Shown here piece by piece: positions 1 through 6,267 of a stretch of 10,307 bases of DNA (position 1 is its first letter; each line of letters starts with the position of its first letter). The DNA comes from Actinomycetes bacterium. Lineage in GTDB: Bacteria > Actinomycetota > Actinomycetes > Propionibacteriales > Propionibacteriaceae. Both the position numbers and the translations under genes were made by a program. Where the stretch lies: the NCBI GenBank assembly GCA_023437345.1, contig JAEZGC010000128.1, positions 1-10,307 on the forward strand. Reading direction: 5' to 3'. The notes beneath the pieces are model-generated. The model was not told the DNA's origin. It worked only from the letters and a program-made list of their open reading frames with translations, and searched no databases.

Positions 1-103
1 CGACCCTCGGCTGCCGCGGCCTGAGCCAGGCCTGGCTGACGCTTCCCCCTGTGCGGCCGGCAGGACTTCTGCGGGCAGCGGGGATCTCCGGTCGCCCCGA
101 GGG
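1..103. other. Left-edge intergenic stretch with a palindrome
   Basis: No gene can be supported here. The bases AGCCAGGCCTGGCT at 24-37 form a perfect 14-bp palindrome, and GACCCTCGG at 2-10 is the reverse complement of CCGAGGGTC at 97-105, which overlaps the stop codon of the minus-strand DUF222 gene. Either could belong to the 3' end of that transcript, but neither is followed by a T-rich run on the minus strand, so I do not call a terminator. A plus-strand frame closes with TGA at 22-24 and could be the last codons of a gene lying to the left; eight codons are too few to judge. Confidence 0.3.
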
Positions 104-1477
104 TCAAGCGACGTCGTCGCGGGAGCCACCGAGGAACCGGTCGACCTCCCACAGCATCAGGCGTTCCGTGGCGGAGGAAGCGCGGGCGGGGTCGCCGGGG
201 GTGAGGTTGCGGGTGCCGTCCGGGCCTACCCGGTACACCTGCCCGCGTGGGGACGTCCACCAGAAGACTCCCGGTCTCGGCTGGGCGAGCTGCCAGCCGC
301 CGTGGGTCTTGGCCCGGTGCGCGGGGCGGCCCAGCGGACCGAGGTTCGACGATCGGGTCTGACGCCTCCTGCCGGGCTGGTACGGGTCGGTGTGGTCGAG
401 GTCGCCTGAACGCCCCTCCAGGGCGCTGCTGGGGAACACCTCGTAGCGGTCGCGCAGCACCACCTCGGCGCGCACCCGGTCGGGGACCTCGTAGGCGTCG
501 ACCGCCCGCTCGGCGTCGCCCAGCCGGAGAACCGGGGTGAGCTGGACGGTGCCAGCGCCGACGAGGTGCCGCAGTTCATCGGCGAGCACAGGACCCAATC
601 CCTCGACCCGGGCGACCCCGGCCGGGCCGAGGTCGTCGGCGCTCAGGTGGACGTACACGCGGGTGCGGGGACGCCGGGTGGAGGGCTTTGCCTCGGGGCT
701 ACGGCCGGCCAGCAACTCAACGATCTCGGCCGGCTCGGCGAGCAGTCCCAACGCCCGGGCGCGGAGGTGGGCCCGGTTGTCGGTGTCTCCCCGGGCGGCG
801 AGGGCGTCGGCGATGTCGTCCAGCAGCGCGTCGAAGCCGATCGCCGCGGCGGTGTCCACCCGTCCGGTGAGGTAGCTCACCGTAGGGTCGTCAGTCACGA
901 CCCCGGTGCGGACGAACCGGGCGGCGCGGGAGCGCTCGGTCAACGCACTGACCCGCTCGGGCGCCAGCGCGAGGACGGCGGCCCGGTACAGCCACCACAG
1001 CCGACGCCACTGCACCCGCCCGACAGCGGGCGCGATCCGCTCGTCGACGACTGCGGTTTCGTCCGCGTTGAGTTCAAGGCTGGCGGCGTGGCAGGTGATC
1101 TGCCGCGCCCGCCAGAGTGGGATTCGCCCGTCCTGGACCGCTGCCCACAGGTGCGGGTGACGGGCGTGCAGGTTGACCACGTCGCGGACCAGCCAGGTGG
1201 CTGAGGCAGCGCTGATGCCATAGGCGGCCGCCACCTCCAGCGGGAGGAACTCGTCGACCAGGCGGGTACCGTCAGCTCCGATCCGGATCGGGCGGGCACC
1301 GACGACGTCGAACTCCGCGTGCTCGTCCCAACCCGACTCGCCGGCCAGCTCGATGATCGCCGAGGCCTCCGCGGCGTCCAGCGCAGCACGCAGGACGGCC
1401 ACCTGCCGCAGCCTGACCACCGCAGGTGCCGTTGGATCGACCAGTTCGCTCACATGTTCGATTATGCCGGTCACCAC
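104..1477 (-). CDS. DUF222 / 13E12-type HNH-domain protein
   Basis: Protein of 457 aa with the two-part build of the actinobacterial DUF222 (13E12 repeat) family: a mostly helical N-terminal region (about 10-300) and a C-terminal HNH-nuclease-like module. The module shows DLDHT at 359-363, NLGPL at 378-382 and AHRAKTHGGW at 386-395, followed by the usual WWTSPRGQVY segment. The Cys pair that binds structural zinc in classical HNH domains is absent: the stretch before DLDH reads VFPSSALEGRSG. I recall this Cys-free form from other actinobacterial relatives, so it is probably a subfamily trait, not decay. The family is multicopy and its cellular role is not established; DNA cleavage is inferred from the fold only. 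The start is GTG at 1477, with a second GTG directly after it, and the Shine-Dalgarno sequence is poor. The gene lies 15 bp after the CoA-binding gene, so co-transcription is likely. Confidence 0.85.
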   Translation of the reverse strand: MVTGIIEHVSELVDPTAPAVVRLRQVAVLRAALDAAEASAIIELAGESGWDEHAEFDVVGARPIRIGADGTRLVDEFLPLEVAAAYGISAASATWLVRDVVNLHARHPHLWAAVQDGRIPLWRARQITCHAASLELNADETAVVDERIAPAVGRVQWRRLWWLYRAAVLALAPERVSALTERSRAARFVRTGVVTDDPTVSYLTGRVDTAAAIGFDALLDDIADALAARGDTDNRAHLRARALGLLAEPAEIVELLAGRSPEAKPSTRRPRTRVYVHLSADDLGPAGVARVEGLGPVLADELRHLVGAGTVQLTPVLRLGDAERAVDAYEVPDRVRAEVVLRDRYEVFPSSALEGRSGDLDHTDPYQPGRRRQTRSSNLGPLGRPAHRAKTHGGWQLAQPRPGVFWWTSPRGQVYRVGPDGTRNLTPGDPARASSATERLMLWEVDRFLGGSRDDVA

Positions 1478-1492
1478 CGACAGAAACCGAGC

Positions 1493-1972
1493 TCAGCTGA
1501 CGTGCCGAGGCACCTTTCCGAACAGGGTGAGCAGCTTGCACATGAACTTGTGCCCGCCATCCGAGGCCGGGTCGAACATCAGCGGGCAGCCGCCGTCGAT
1601 GACCTGGATGCCGTGCTCGCGTCCGTACGTCGTCGCTTCGGGTGACACACTTCCCGCGTCGATCGAGCGGTGCATCCAGACGTGGTGAATGCCGAGCCCG
1701 GCGGCCTCCTTCATGGTGTCCAGGGCGTGCCCTGGGGCTGTGGCGATGACCACGGCCTCCACCCCGCCGGGTATCGAGGCGAGGGAGGGGTAGGCCGGCT
1801 TTCCGCCGATCTCGGCGGCGTTGGGGTTGACCGGGTAGACGTCGAAGCCGCGTTCGACGAGCCGGTCGTAGACGACGTTGCCGCCGTGGCTACCTGGGGT
1901 GCGGGAAACGCCGGTGACCGCGATCCGTTTGCAGTCGAGGAACTCGCGGGCGGCCTGGGCGATGGTGACCAT
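1493..1972 (-). CDS. CoA-binding domain protein (YccU-like Rossmann fold)
   Basis: Protein of 159 aa that matches the small stand-alone CoA_binding_2 family. A Rossmann-type nucleotide-binding start reads RIAVTGVSRTPGSHGG (16-31), followed by DVYPVNPN (44-51), the YPSLASIP segment (61-68), VEAVVIATAP (71-80) and a late GGCPLMF (127-133) with the family's conserved Cys129. Members are cytosolic, are thought to bind CoA or acyl-CoA, and have no firmly assigned reaction. The ATG at 1972 is chosen because AGGAGG lies seven bases upstream and the recognisable domain begins right after it. The frame stays open upstream to 2188, but that extension runs through the tRNA gene and has no family similarity. 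An inverted repeat covering this Shine-Dalgarno sequence suggests translational control. It is probably the first gene of a two-gene unit with the DUF222 gene. Confidence 0.88.
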   Translation of the reverse strand: MVTIAQAAREFLDCKRIAVTGVSRTPGSHGGNVVYDRLVERGFDVYPVNPNAAEIGGKPAYPSLASIPGGVEAVVIATAPGHALDTMKEAAGLGIHHVWMHRSIDAGSVSPEATTYGREHGIQVIDGGCPLMFDPASDGGHKFMCKLLTLFGKVPRHVS

Positions 1973-1980
1973 GTTGGTGC

Positions 1981-2024
1981 CTCCTGCAGGCAGGCTATGC
2001 CTGCGTGGGCGGGCCTGCAGGAGA
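1981..2024 (-). promoter_or_regulatory. RBS-sequestering inverted repeat in the CoA-binding gene leader
   Basis: CTCCTGCAGGC at 1982-1992 is the exact reverse complement of GCCTGCAGGAG at 2014-2024. Between them GCAGGC (1991-1996) and GCCTGC (2000-2005) form an inner stem with a 3-nt loop; the inner and outer pairings share two bases. In the minus-strand transcript the right-hand arm of the outer stem contains AGGAG, five of the six bases of the AGGAGG Shine-Dalgarno sequence for the ATG at 1972. The folded leader would therefore hide the ribosome site. Each outer arm also contains the 8-bp palindrome CCTGCAGG, and the two centres are 31 bp apart, about three helical turns. A DNA-level operator is therefore an alternative reading. 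Confidence 0.55.
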
Positions 2025-2084
2025 TTCCTCAGGCTTGCGTCCCGGGCGCGCTGTGGCGGTGCACGAGCACCCCGCCGGACGTAG

Positions 2085-2090
2085 TAAAGT
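2085..2090 (+). promoter_or_regulatory. Possible -10 box of the tRNA-Pro gene
   Basis: TAAAGT fits the TAnnnT pattern of vegetative actinobacterial -10 boxes and lies in the only AT-rich patch ahead of the tRNA. It would start transcription near 2097, giving a leader of about 33 nt. No convincing -35 hexamer is visible 16-18 bp upstream. Confidence 0.3.
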
Positions 2091-2095
2091 GACCA

Positions 2096-2116
2096 GCCGG
2101 GCCTCGATCGCCCGGC
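2096..2116 (+). repeat. Stem-loop in the tRNA-Pro leader
   Basis: GCCGGGC (2096-2102) and GCCCGGC (2110-2116) form a perfect 7-bp inverted repeat with a 7-nt loop, ending 13 nt before the mature tRNA. It would sit at the very 5' end of the precursor, where it could affect 5' processing. The same DNA is also upstream of the divergent CoA-binding gene. Confidence 0.45.
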
Positions 2117-2129
2117 ACAACTGAAGAAG

Positions 2130-2203
<74 letters not shown>

Positions 2204-2214
2204 CGCAAGACGAA

Positions 2215-2260
2215 GCCGCTCTGACCAGGCGTTCTACGCCGGTCAGGGCGGCTCGTTCTT
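2215..2260 (+). terminator. Hairpin terminator after tRNA-Pro, possibly bidirectional
   Basis: GCCGCTCTGACC (2215-2226) pairs with GGTCAGGGCGGC (2241-2252) over 12 bp with one G-T wobble. Inside, GGCG (2228-2231) pairs with CGCC (2237-2240) around TTCTA. On the plus strand the stem is followed by TCGTTCTT. On the minus strand the complement of GACGAA gives TTCGTC after the stem. It lies between the end of the tRNA and the stop codon of the converging cupin gene, so it may end both transcripts. Confidence 0.8.
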
Positions 2261-2283
2261 ACTTGTCGTGCGACCGCTCGAGT

Positions 2284-2616
2284 TCAGTGCGGCTTGGCGG
2301 TGGTGAGGACGATCGCCGAGTCTTCGAGCGCCTCCAGGTCGTGCCGGACCGGAGGGATGACGAGCAGGTCACCCGTGCGCCCCTCCCAACTGGTACTGCC
2401 CGCGTTCAGCCGGACCCGCCCGCTGAGGACGATGATGGTTGCCTCGCCGGGGCTGTTGTGCTCGGTCAGGGCGGAACCTCCCCTGAGCGCGATCAGGGTC
2501 TGCCGCAGTACCTTCTCGTGACCGCCGACGAGGGTGGACGCGCTGCGCCCGCTGGGCGCCCGCCTGGCGAGCTCCAGTTCCTCGCGAGCGACGGCGTCCA
2601 GGGACATCTTGTTCAT
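2284..2616 (-). CDS. Small single-domain cupin protein
   Basis: Protein of 110 aa that is essentially one cupin barrel. Cupin motif 1 reads EHNSPGEATIIVLSGRVRL (52-70), with His53, Glu58 and the conserved Gly66. Motif 2 reads GDLLVIPPVRHDLEA (82-96), with the Pro pair and His92. The second His of the classical HxH is missing, as in a common actinobacterial subfamily with an EHxxPGxAT pattern, so any metal site would have an incomplete classical ligand set. The substrate is unknown; such proteins are cytosolic and often described only as cupins. The ATG at 2616 is chosen because AGGAG lies about ten bases upstream and the helix before the barrel starts there. The reading frame continues upstream to 2736 without family features. 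The gene converges on the tRNA across the shared terminator. Confidence 0.85.
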   Translation of the reverse strand: MNKMSLDAVAREELELARRAPSGRSASTLVGGHEKVLRQTLIALRGGSALTEHNSPGEATIIVLSGRVRLNAGSTSWEGRTGDLLVIPPVRHDLEALEDSAIVLTTAKPH

Positions 2617-2665
2617 GTTCGTGTCTCTCCTCTCATGCCCGGTTCCACCGCGCCGTGGAGCAGGA

Positions 2666-2695
2666 CTGATACGACGAGACTGTAACAAGGCGTCA
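2666..2695 (-). promoter_or_regulatory. Possible promoter of the cupin gene
   Basis: On the minus strand TGACGC (2690-2695) and TATCAG (2666-2671) are separated by 18 bp and each resembles the vegetative -35 or -10 consensus at about four of six positions. This is the least GC-rich patch of the gap and would give a leader of roughly 40 nt. The assignment rests on resemblance alone. Confidence 0.25.
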
Positions 2696-2696
2696 G

Positions 2697-2717
2697 GCCG
2701 GGCCCTGCCGGCCCGGC
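2697..2717. repeat. GC-rich stem-loop between the cupin and excalibur genes
   Basis: GCCGGGCC (2697-2704) and GGCCCGGC (2710-2717) form a perfect 8-bp stem with a 5-nt loop. It has no T-run on either side. It lies about 155 bp past the stop of the excalibur-domain gene and just upstream of the possible cupin promoter. It could be a weak terminator for the former or a site affecting the latter. The rest of the 2617-2871 gap shows no gene. Confidence 0.4.
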
Positions 2718-2871
2718 TCTCTGCTCGATCAGGCACTCCGATCGCGTCGTCTCCAGCGGTGCCGTGGACGACGCGCGTCGGTCCACCCGACTCACCATTC
2801 GGGCAGCAACGCAGGATCCACGGAAATCGCCGGGACGTCGCTCATGGGAGGGCAGGCGCCCACCGTCCGAG

Positions 2872-3336
2872 CTACTCGCAGGCGAGACCGTCCCCGTCGC
2901 CATCGCCCCGGTTGCCAGTGCCGTAGGCGAACCACTCGTAGATGGGCTTCTCAGCGCGGCGGCTCTCCCGGAACGGGCCCTTGGGGTGCCCGACCCGGTT
3001 CTTCTTCAACTGCGTGCACGAGGAGTACTGGTACCACCACTCGTCCTTGCTCGCCTTCGTAGGCTCCGCGTCATCGTCGGCGTCATCTTCGTCGGAGTCG
3101 TCGGAGTCGTCGGCGTAGTCCGCGTCCTCCTCGTCGTAGTCGCTGTCATCCCCGACGTCACCATCGTCGGTGTCTGGCTCTCCGGTCTCGACCGGTGCCC
3201 GCGAGGCAGGCGAGCTCGTTGCGGCCGGCTTGGTAGGGGCGGCGCTCTCGTCGTCGTCACCGCCGAAGGCTTGTCCGACCATGCCGAGCGCGAAGACCCC
3301 TCCGACGACCACGACAAGACCCTTGACCAGCTTCAT
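2872..3336 (-). CDS. Exported acidic protein with C-terminal excalibur domain
   Basis: Protein of 154 aa. The N-terminus MKLVKGLVVVVGGVFALGMV is a signal peptide or membrane anchor (about 1-25), so the rest should face outward. Residues 26-56 are rich in Ser, Thr, Pro and Ala. Residues 56-91 are almost entirely Asp, Glu, Ser and Gly. The C-terminal part (105-154) carries the excalibur signature: SCTQLKKN (106-113), a GHPKGPF stretch (116-122) and the final DGDGDGLACE, with Cys107 and Cys153 as the usual Cys pair and an EF-hand-like Asp loop. Excalibur domains are extracellular calcium-binding modules. The acidic linker may bind cations too. The start at 3336 is preferred because it opens the hydrophobic segment; the Shine-Dalgarno match (GGAA, about 12 nt upstream) is weak. 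The Cys-to-Cys distance of 46 is longer than I recall for the family. Confidence 0.82.
   Translation of the reverse strand: MKLVKGLVVVVGGVFALGMVGQAFGGDDDESAAPTKPAATSSPASRAPVETGEPDTDDGDVGDDSDYDEEDADYADDSDDSDEDDADDDAEPTKASKDEWWYQYSSCTQLKKNRVGHPKGPFRESRRAEKPIYEWFAYGTGNRGDGDGDGLACE
3091..3117 (-). repeat. 9-bp tandem repeat encoding Asp/Ser run
   Basis: GTCGGAGTC occurs at 3091-3099 and again at 3100-3108, and a degenerate third copy, GTCGGCGTA, follows at 3109-3117. On the coding minus strand this gives the DDS-type repeats of the acidic linker. The unit keeps the reading frame, so slippage would lengthen or shorten the linker without breaking the gene. Confidence 0.7.
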
Positions 3337-3495
3337 GCGGCCATGCTTCCACTGTGGCGGCGACGGCGGGCGCAAACAGCGCAGAGCCAGGAGGCAATCG
3401 TCCACCCGCGGCGGTGGAGCGTCCCGGCGAGCCCTCTGCGGCGCGGGGCGTCGCTCAGCGCAGCGGCGCCAGTTGAGTTGACGAGCGGGCCGGGT
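3337..3495 (-). other. Gap between the DUF4230-like and excalibur genes
   Basis: No gene is visible here. GGCGTCGCT (3447-3455) and AGCGGCGCC (3462-3470) form an imperfect stem with one mismatch, placed where a terminator for the upstream DUF4230-like gene could be, but no T-run follows. TCCACC and GGTGGA (3401-3406 and 3413-3418) make a second small inverted repeat. A promoter for the excalibur gene is presumably here, but no clear -10/-35 pair stands out. Confidence 0.3.
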
Positions 3496-4116
3496 TCACG
3501 ACTTGACGACGAACGTGAAGTCGAGGTCGATCGCTGGATCGATGCCTCGCACGATGCCGGTGTAGAAGTGTTCGGCCTGTTCCACCAGGAGATCCCGGTT
3601 GGCGTGGACGTAGTCCGCCTGCGCCTGGTCGCTGAGGATGTTGTTGATCATCTCGGCCTGGTCGATCTCCGGCGTCGCCCAGCTCAGCACCCCGTTGCTC
3701 TCGGTCGCCAGCTTGAAGGTGACGTCGTCGTGCCCGATGAAGATGAACTCGGGGATCGTGATCTCGAACTCGTCCTCGCGGGTCTGCTTGATCCGGACAT
3801 CCTTCCCGTCAATGCCGAGCTTGGCGTTGAAGGTGTACTGCAGGAACAGCGCGCGCTCGCTGCCGGGGACCTCCATGCCGAAGATCACCGTCTTCTCGCT
3901 CTTCTCGGCGATCCCCTGGATGCCGAGGCTGACCAGCGCGATCTGCTCGGTGCGGGAGATCGCGTCGATGACCTGGGTGTCGTTGCTCTCCGACTTCGTC
4001 TCGATCGCAGGCTTGTTCAGGTACCCGGTGAGCACCTGCCCGCCCACGACGAGGGCCGCCACGGCGATGATGACCACCGGAACCACCCAGAGGAGTCGTC
4101 GTACGAGTGATGACAT
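3496..4116 (-). CDS. Membrane-anchored DUF4230-like protein
   Basis: Protein of 206 aa with one N-terminal transmembrane helix (about 8-28, preceded by RR, so the body should be outside the cytoplasm) and no other hydrophobic segment. The body contains alternating beta-type stretches such as ERALFLQYTFNAKLGID (87-103), KDVRIKQTREDEFEITIPEF (105-124) and DVTFKLATES (131-140). Charged helices follow (150-185), and the C-terminus is the strand DLDFTFVVKS. This order resembles DUF4230 proteins, which are anchored extracytoplasmic proteins of unknown function; I make that link from general resemblance only. The ATG at 4116 has GAGAGG about ten bases upstream. The gene precedes the excalibur gene on the same strand with a gap of 159 bp, and diverges from the molybdenum-carrier-like gene. 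Its function is unknown. Confidence 0.75.
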   Translation of the reverse strand: MSSLVRRLLWVVPVVIIAVAALVVGGQVLTGYLNKPAIETKSESNDTQVIDAISRTEQIALVSLGIQGIAEKSEKTVIFGMEVPGSERALFLQYTFNAKLGIDGKDVRIKQTREDEFEITIPEFIFIGHDDVTFKLATESNGVLSWATPEIDQAEMINNILSDQAQADYVHANRDLLVEQAEHFYTGIVRGIDPAIDLDFTFVVKS

Positions 4117-4311
4117 GGACGCAGCGCCTCTCTGCTGGTGCCTCGTGCTCGTCGCTGAGCGCGTCGGCTGACGACGTCGTCATTACCAAGGACGGTAGCA
4201 GCGCGCGGCGACAGAATCCGGCGGACCCTGAAGTCGGGGTCTGGCGCCGTGACCACGCGGCGGCGAGAATCCAGCTGACCCGCACGCCTCAGACGGGAGG
4301 GAGGGTCCGCG
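4117..4311. other. Divergent gap between DUF4230-like and molybdenum-carrier-like genes
   Basis: This 195-bp gap must hold promoters for both directions. On the minus strand TACCGT and TGGTAAT near 4185-4200 are candidate -10 boxes. On the plus strand the two AGAATCC words at 4213-4219 and 4266-4272 are the only AT-richer spots. None pairs with a clear -35, so no promoter is called. Confidence 0.2.
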
Positions 4312-4803
4312 ATGACTACGTCACCTGCAAGCACCCCCCGCGTGGCCGTGGTGCGCAGCGGGGGTCAGACCGGGGTGGACCGGGCCGCGCTGGACGTGGC
4401 CCGGGAGCTGGGAATCCCCATTGCCGGGTGGTGCCCCCGCGGCGGCTGGGCGGAGGACCGGACGCAGCCGCCCGGCCTCCTCACCGACTATCCCGAACTC
4501 ACCGAGACGCCGGCCAGAAACCCCGACCAGAGGACGGACTGGAACGTCCGCGACTCCGATGCGACCCTGATCCTGCTGCCCCCGGACGGCACCGAATCGC
4601 CGGGGACCATCCTCACCCGGGAGGCTGCGGCGGCCCTGGGCCGGCCGCTGTTCGTCCTTGGGAAGGTAGAGCCAGCGGCGGTCCGGGCCTGGCTTGAGGG
4701 TCTCGGCACCGGCATCACACTGAACGTCGCGGGGCCGCGGGAGAGCGAGGCGCCGGGCGCCTACGCCCGGACCCGCAGGCTGCTGCGCGATGTCCTCGGC
4801 TAG
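4312..4803 (+). CDS. Putative molybdenum-carrier / YpsA-like protein
   Basis: Protein of 163 aa with all main signatures of the family annotated as putative molybdenum carrier, a Rossmann-like fold related to YpsA/LOG/DprA proteins. These are SGGQTGVDRAALD (16-28), GWCPRGGWAEDR (39-50), ETPARNPDQRT (65-75), WNVRDSDATLILLP (77-90), a PGTILT loop (97-102) and NVAGPRES (138-145). The glycine-rich first motif and the NVRDSD/GT loops would form a nucleotide or phosphate site. A molybdenum-cofactor role was proposed from homology to an algal carrier protein; many bacterial members have no molybdenum genes nearby, and none are in this window. The protein should be cytosolic. The ATG at 4312 follows GGGAGGGAGGG by six bases. 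The gene is monocistronic here, with a 195-bp divergent gap upstream and a convergent thioredoxin gene downstream. Confidence 0.85.
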   Translation: MTTSPASTPRVAVVRSGGQTGVDRAALDVARELGIPIAGWCPRGGWAEDRTQPPGLLTDYPELTETPARNPDQRTDWNVRDSDATLILLPPDGTESPGTILTREAAAALGRPLFVLGKVEPAAVRAWLEGLGTGITLNVAGPRESEAPGAYARTRRLLRDVLG

Positions 4804-4872
4804 CGCCGGGGGCTCCACCTGCGGACTCGCCGGCCCTCGCCCTGCGCCGGACGGGGGAGGCAGCCAGGCGTC

Positions 4873-5208
4873 CTACGCCGCCGACGTCGCCTCGCGCAGC
4901 CGCTCCATCGCGTCAGTGAGATCGCCGGTGCCCCACGGCCGCACCACCCGGGCGACCTCCTCGCCGTCGGCAAGGAAGATCAGCGTCGGCCACAGCTTGA
5001 CCCGATACGAACGCCCCAGCGGGCGGCCCTTGCCGTCCTCGACCAGGATCCGCCGCACCCCGTCCTGGGCGCCCACCACCGACTCGATCGCCGGGGCCGC
5101 GGCCATGCAGTAACCGCACCAGTTGGTGCCGAACTGCAGCACCGTCGCGCCGGGCAGGGCGTCGATCTCGTCCCGATTCACGGCTTCTGGCAGATAGGAG
5201 GGGTGCAT
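4873..5208 (-). CDS. Small thioredoxin-fold protein (WCGYC)
   Basis: Protein of 111 aa made of one thioredoxin domain. A strand ATVLQFGTN (21-29) runs into the redox motif WCGYC (30-34), followed by the helix MAAAPAIESVVG. Then comes VRRILVEDGKGRPLGRSYRVKLWPTLIF, with the cis-Pro at 74, and a closing FLADGEEVARVVRP strand pair and helix. Both active-site Cys are present, so a dithiol oxidoreductase activity in the cytosol is expected; no signal peptide is seen. The GY dipeptide differs from the GP of classical thioredoxin and should give a different redox potential. I prefer the ATG at 5208. TATCCT, a good -10 box, lies seven bases before it on the minus strand, which suits a leaderless message. 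An in-frame TTG at 5235 adds nine residues but has no Shine-Dalgarno sequence. Confidence 0.85.
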   Translation of the reverse strand: MHPSYLPEAVNRDEIDALPGATVLQFGTNWCGYCMAAAPAIESVVGAQDGVRRILVEDGKGRPLGRSYRVKLWPTLIFLADGEEVARVVRPWGTGDLTDAMERLREATSAA

Positions 5209-5237
5209 GACCGACAGGATAGGAGAGGCCTCCAATG

Positions 5238-5266
5238 CCAGCGGGACGACCAGCGTCCCGGGCTGG
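5238..5266. repeat. Stem-loop in the thioredoxin/permease divergent gap
   Basis: CCAGCGGGACG (5238-5248) pairs with CGTCCC (5254-5259) and then GCTGG (5262-5266), giving an 11-bp stem with a 2-nt bulge and a 5-nt loop. It lies 12 nt before the GAGGGA Shine-Dalgarno sequence of the AEC-family permease gene and also upstream of the thioredoxin gene. It could act as an RNA leader structure for the former or as a shared operator. Confidence 0.5.
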
Positions 5267-5286
5267 GGCGCGCCTGTGAGGGATCA

Positions 5287-6231
5287 ATGCAATCCGGTTT
5301 CGACGACGTCCTCGGTGGCGTCCTGCCCATCGTGCTTCTGCTGGCCCTCGGGATGCTCCTGCGGCGGGTGCGGGTGCTGGACGACGACACGGTGGCGGGG
5401 CTGAAGCGCCTGATCGTCAACGTCTCCCTTCCGGCAGTGCTGTTCACCACGTTCCTCGTCACGAGGTTCGAACCCGCCTACCTGTGGGTGATCATCATCG
5501 TGTTCACCGTCTGTGTAGCCCTGTACGGCGTCGGACTCCTGGCGCTGCGGACGGTGGGCGGCTCGGCGTACACGCCCTTCCTGTTCACCGGGTTCGAGCT
5601 GGGCATGATCGGGTTCGCCCTGTTCACAGCGGTCTACGGCCCGGAACGGCTGCCGGCGCTCGGCGTCCTGGCGCTGGGCCACGAGGTGTTCATCTGGTTC
5701 GTGTTCGTCACCCTGCTGCGGGCGGCCGGGGCCCAGCGCCAGACCGCTGCCCAGACCGCACGGAACCTGCTCACCTCGCCCACCATCGTGGCGATCCTCG
5801 CCGGCGTTGCGCTCAACGTCGCCGGCTTCGGGCCCGCCCTGACCGACAGCGCTGTTGGCGGCGCAATCAGCACAGCGCTGGGCTACCTGGCCGCGATGAT
5901 CGTGCCGCTCATCCTGCTCGTGGTGGGCTACGGGTCGAAGCTGACCGGGTCCGGTGTGCGCGAGGCGCTGCCGCTGGTAGCAGTCCGGACGGTCGTCACC
6001 CTCGGCCTGGCGCTCGTGATCGGCCACCTGGTCTTCGAGCGGCTGCTCGGCCTCGACCCGATCTTCCGCCACGCCCTGGTGACGCTGATGGTGCTGCCGC
6101 CGCCGTTCATCATCCCGCTGTTCATCCCGGCGTCCCGGCGCGGCGAGCTGGGCTACGTCAACAACGTGCTGTCGCTGTCGGCGCTGGTCTCGGTGGCGGT
6201 GTTCGTCAGCTACGTGCTGGTCACCGCCTGA
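5287..6231 (+). CDS. AEC-family (auxin efflux carrier-like) permease
   Basis: Protein of 314 aa, the usual size for bacterial AEC/Mem_trans permeases, with about ten hydrophobic segments in two halves separated by a hydrophilic loop (about 150-160, with RAAGAQRQTAAQTARN). The first half starts GGVLPIVLLLALGMLLRRV and has the family's conserved LKRLIVNVSLPAVLFTTFL stretch (39-57), where Asn45 and Pro49 fit the kinked helix typical of these transporters. The second half includes TSPTIVAILAGVALNV (about 162-177) and the late LMVLPPPFIIPLFIPA motif. AEC members export or exchange organic anions such as malate or malonate; substrate cannot be read from the sequence. The ATG at 5287 follows GAGGGA by three bases, a short spacing. 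The gene runs divergently from the thioredoxin gene and converges on the coiled-coil protein gene with only 36 bp between stops. Confidence 0.9.
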   Translation: MQSGFDDVLGGVLPIVLLLALGMLLRRVRVLDDDTVAGLKRLIVNVSLPAVLFTTFLVTRFEPAYLWVIIIVFTVCVALYGVGLLALRTVGGSAYTPFLFTGFELGMIGFALFTAVYGPERLPALGVLALGHEVFIWFVFVTLLRAAGAQRQTAAQTARNLLTSPTIVAILAGVALNVAGFGPALTDSAVGGAISTALGYLAAMIVPLILLVVGYGSKLTGSGVREALPLVAVRTVVTLGLALVIGHLVFERLLGLDPIFRHALVTLMVLPPPFIIPLFIPASRRGELGYVNNVLSLSALVSVAVFVSYVLVTA

Positions 6232-6267
6232 GGCCGGCCCGCCGCGCCCCGGCGTCGTTACCTGGCC

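Noticed and set aside
1767..1774. GGGTAT on the plus strand
   Set aside because: It falls inside the CoA-binding gene with no plus-strand gene start following it.
2764..4110. Long open frame of 448 codons on the plus strand
   Set aside because: It lies antisense to the excalibur and DUF4230-like genes and reads as low-complexity Val/Leu/Arg/Asp, as expected when GC-rich coding DNA is read backwards.
5209..5235. TTG start at 5235 for the thioredoxin gene
   Set aside because: It would add nine residues outside the fold and has no Shine-Dalgarno sequence. The ATG at 5208 has a well-placed -10 for leaderless expression, though this is not certain.
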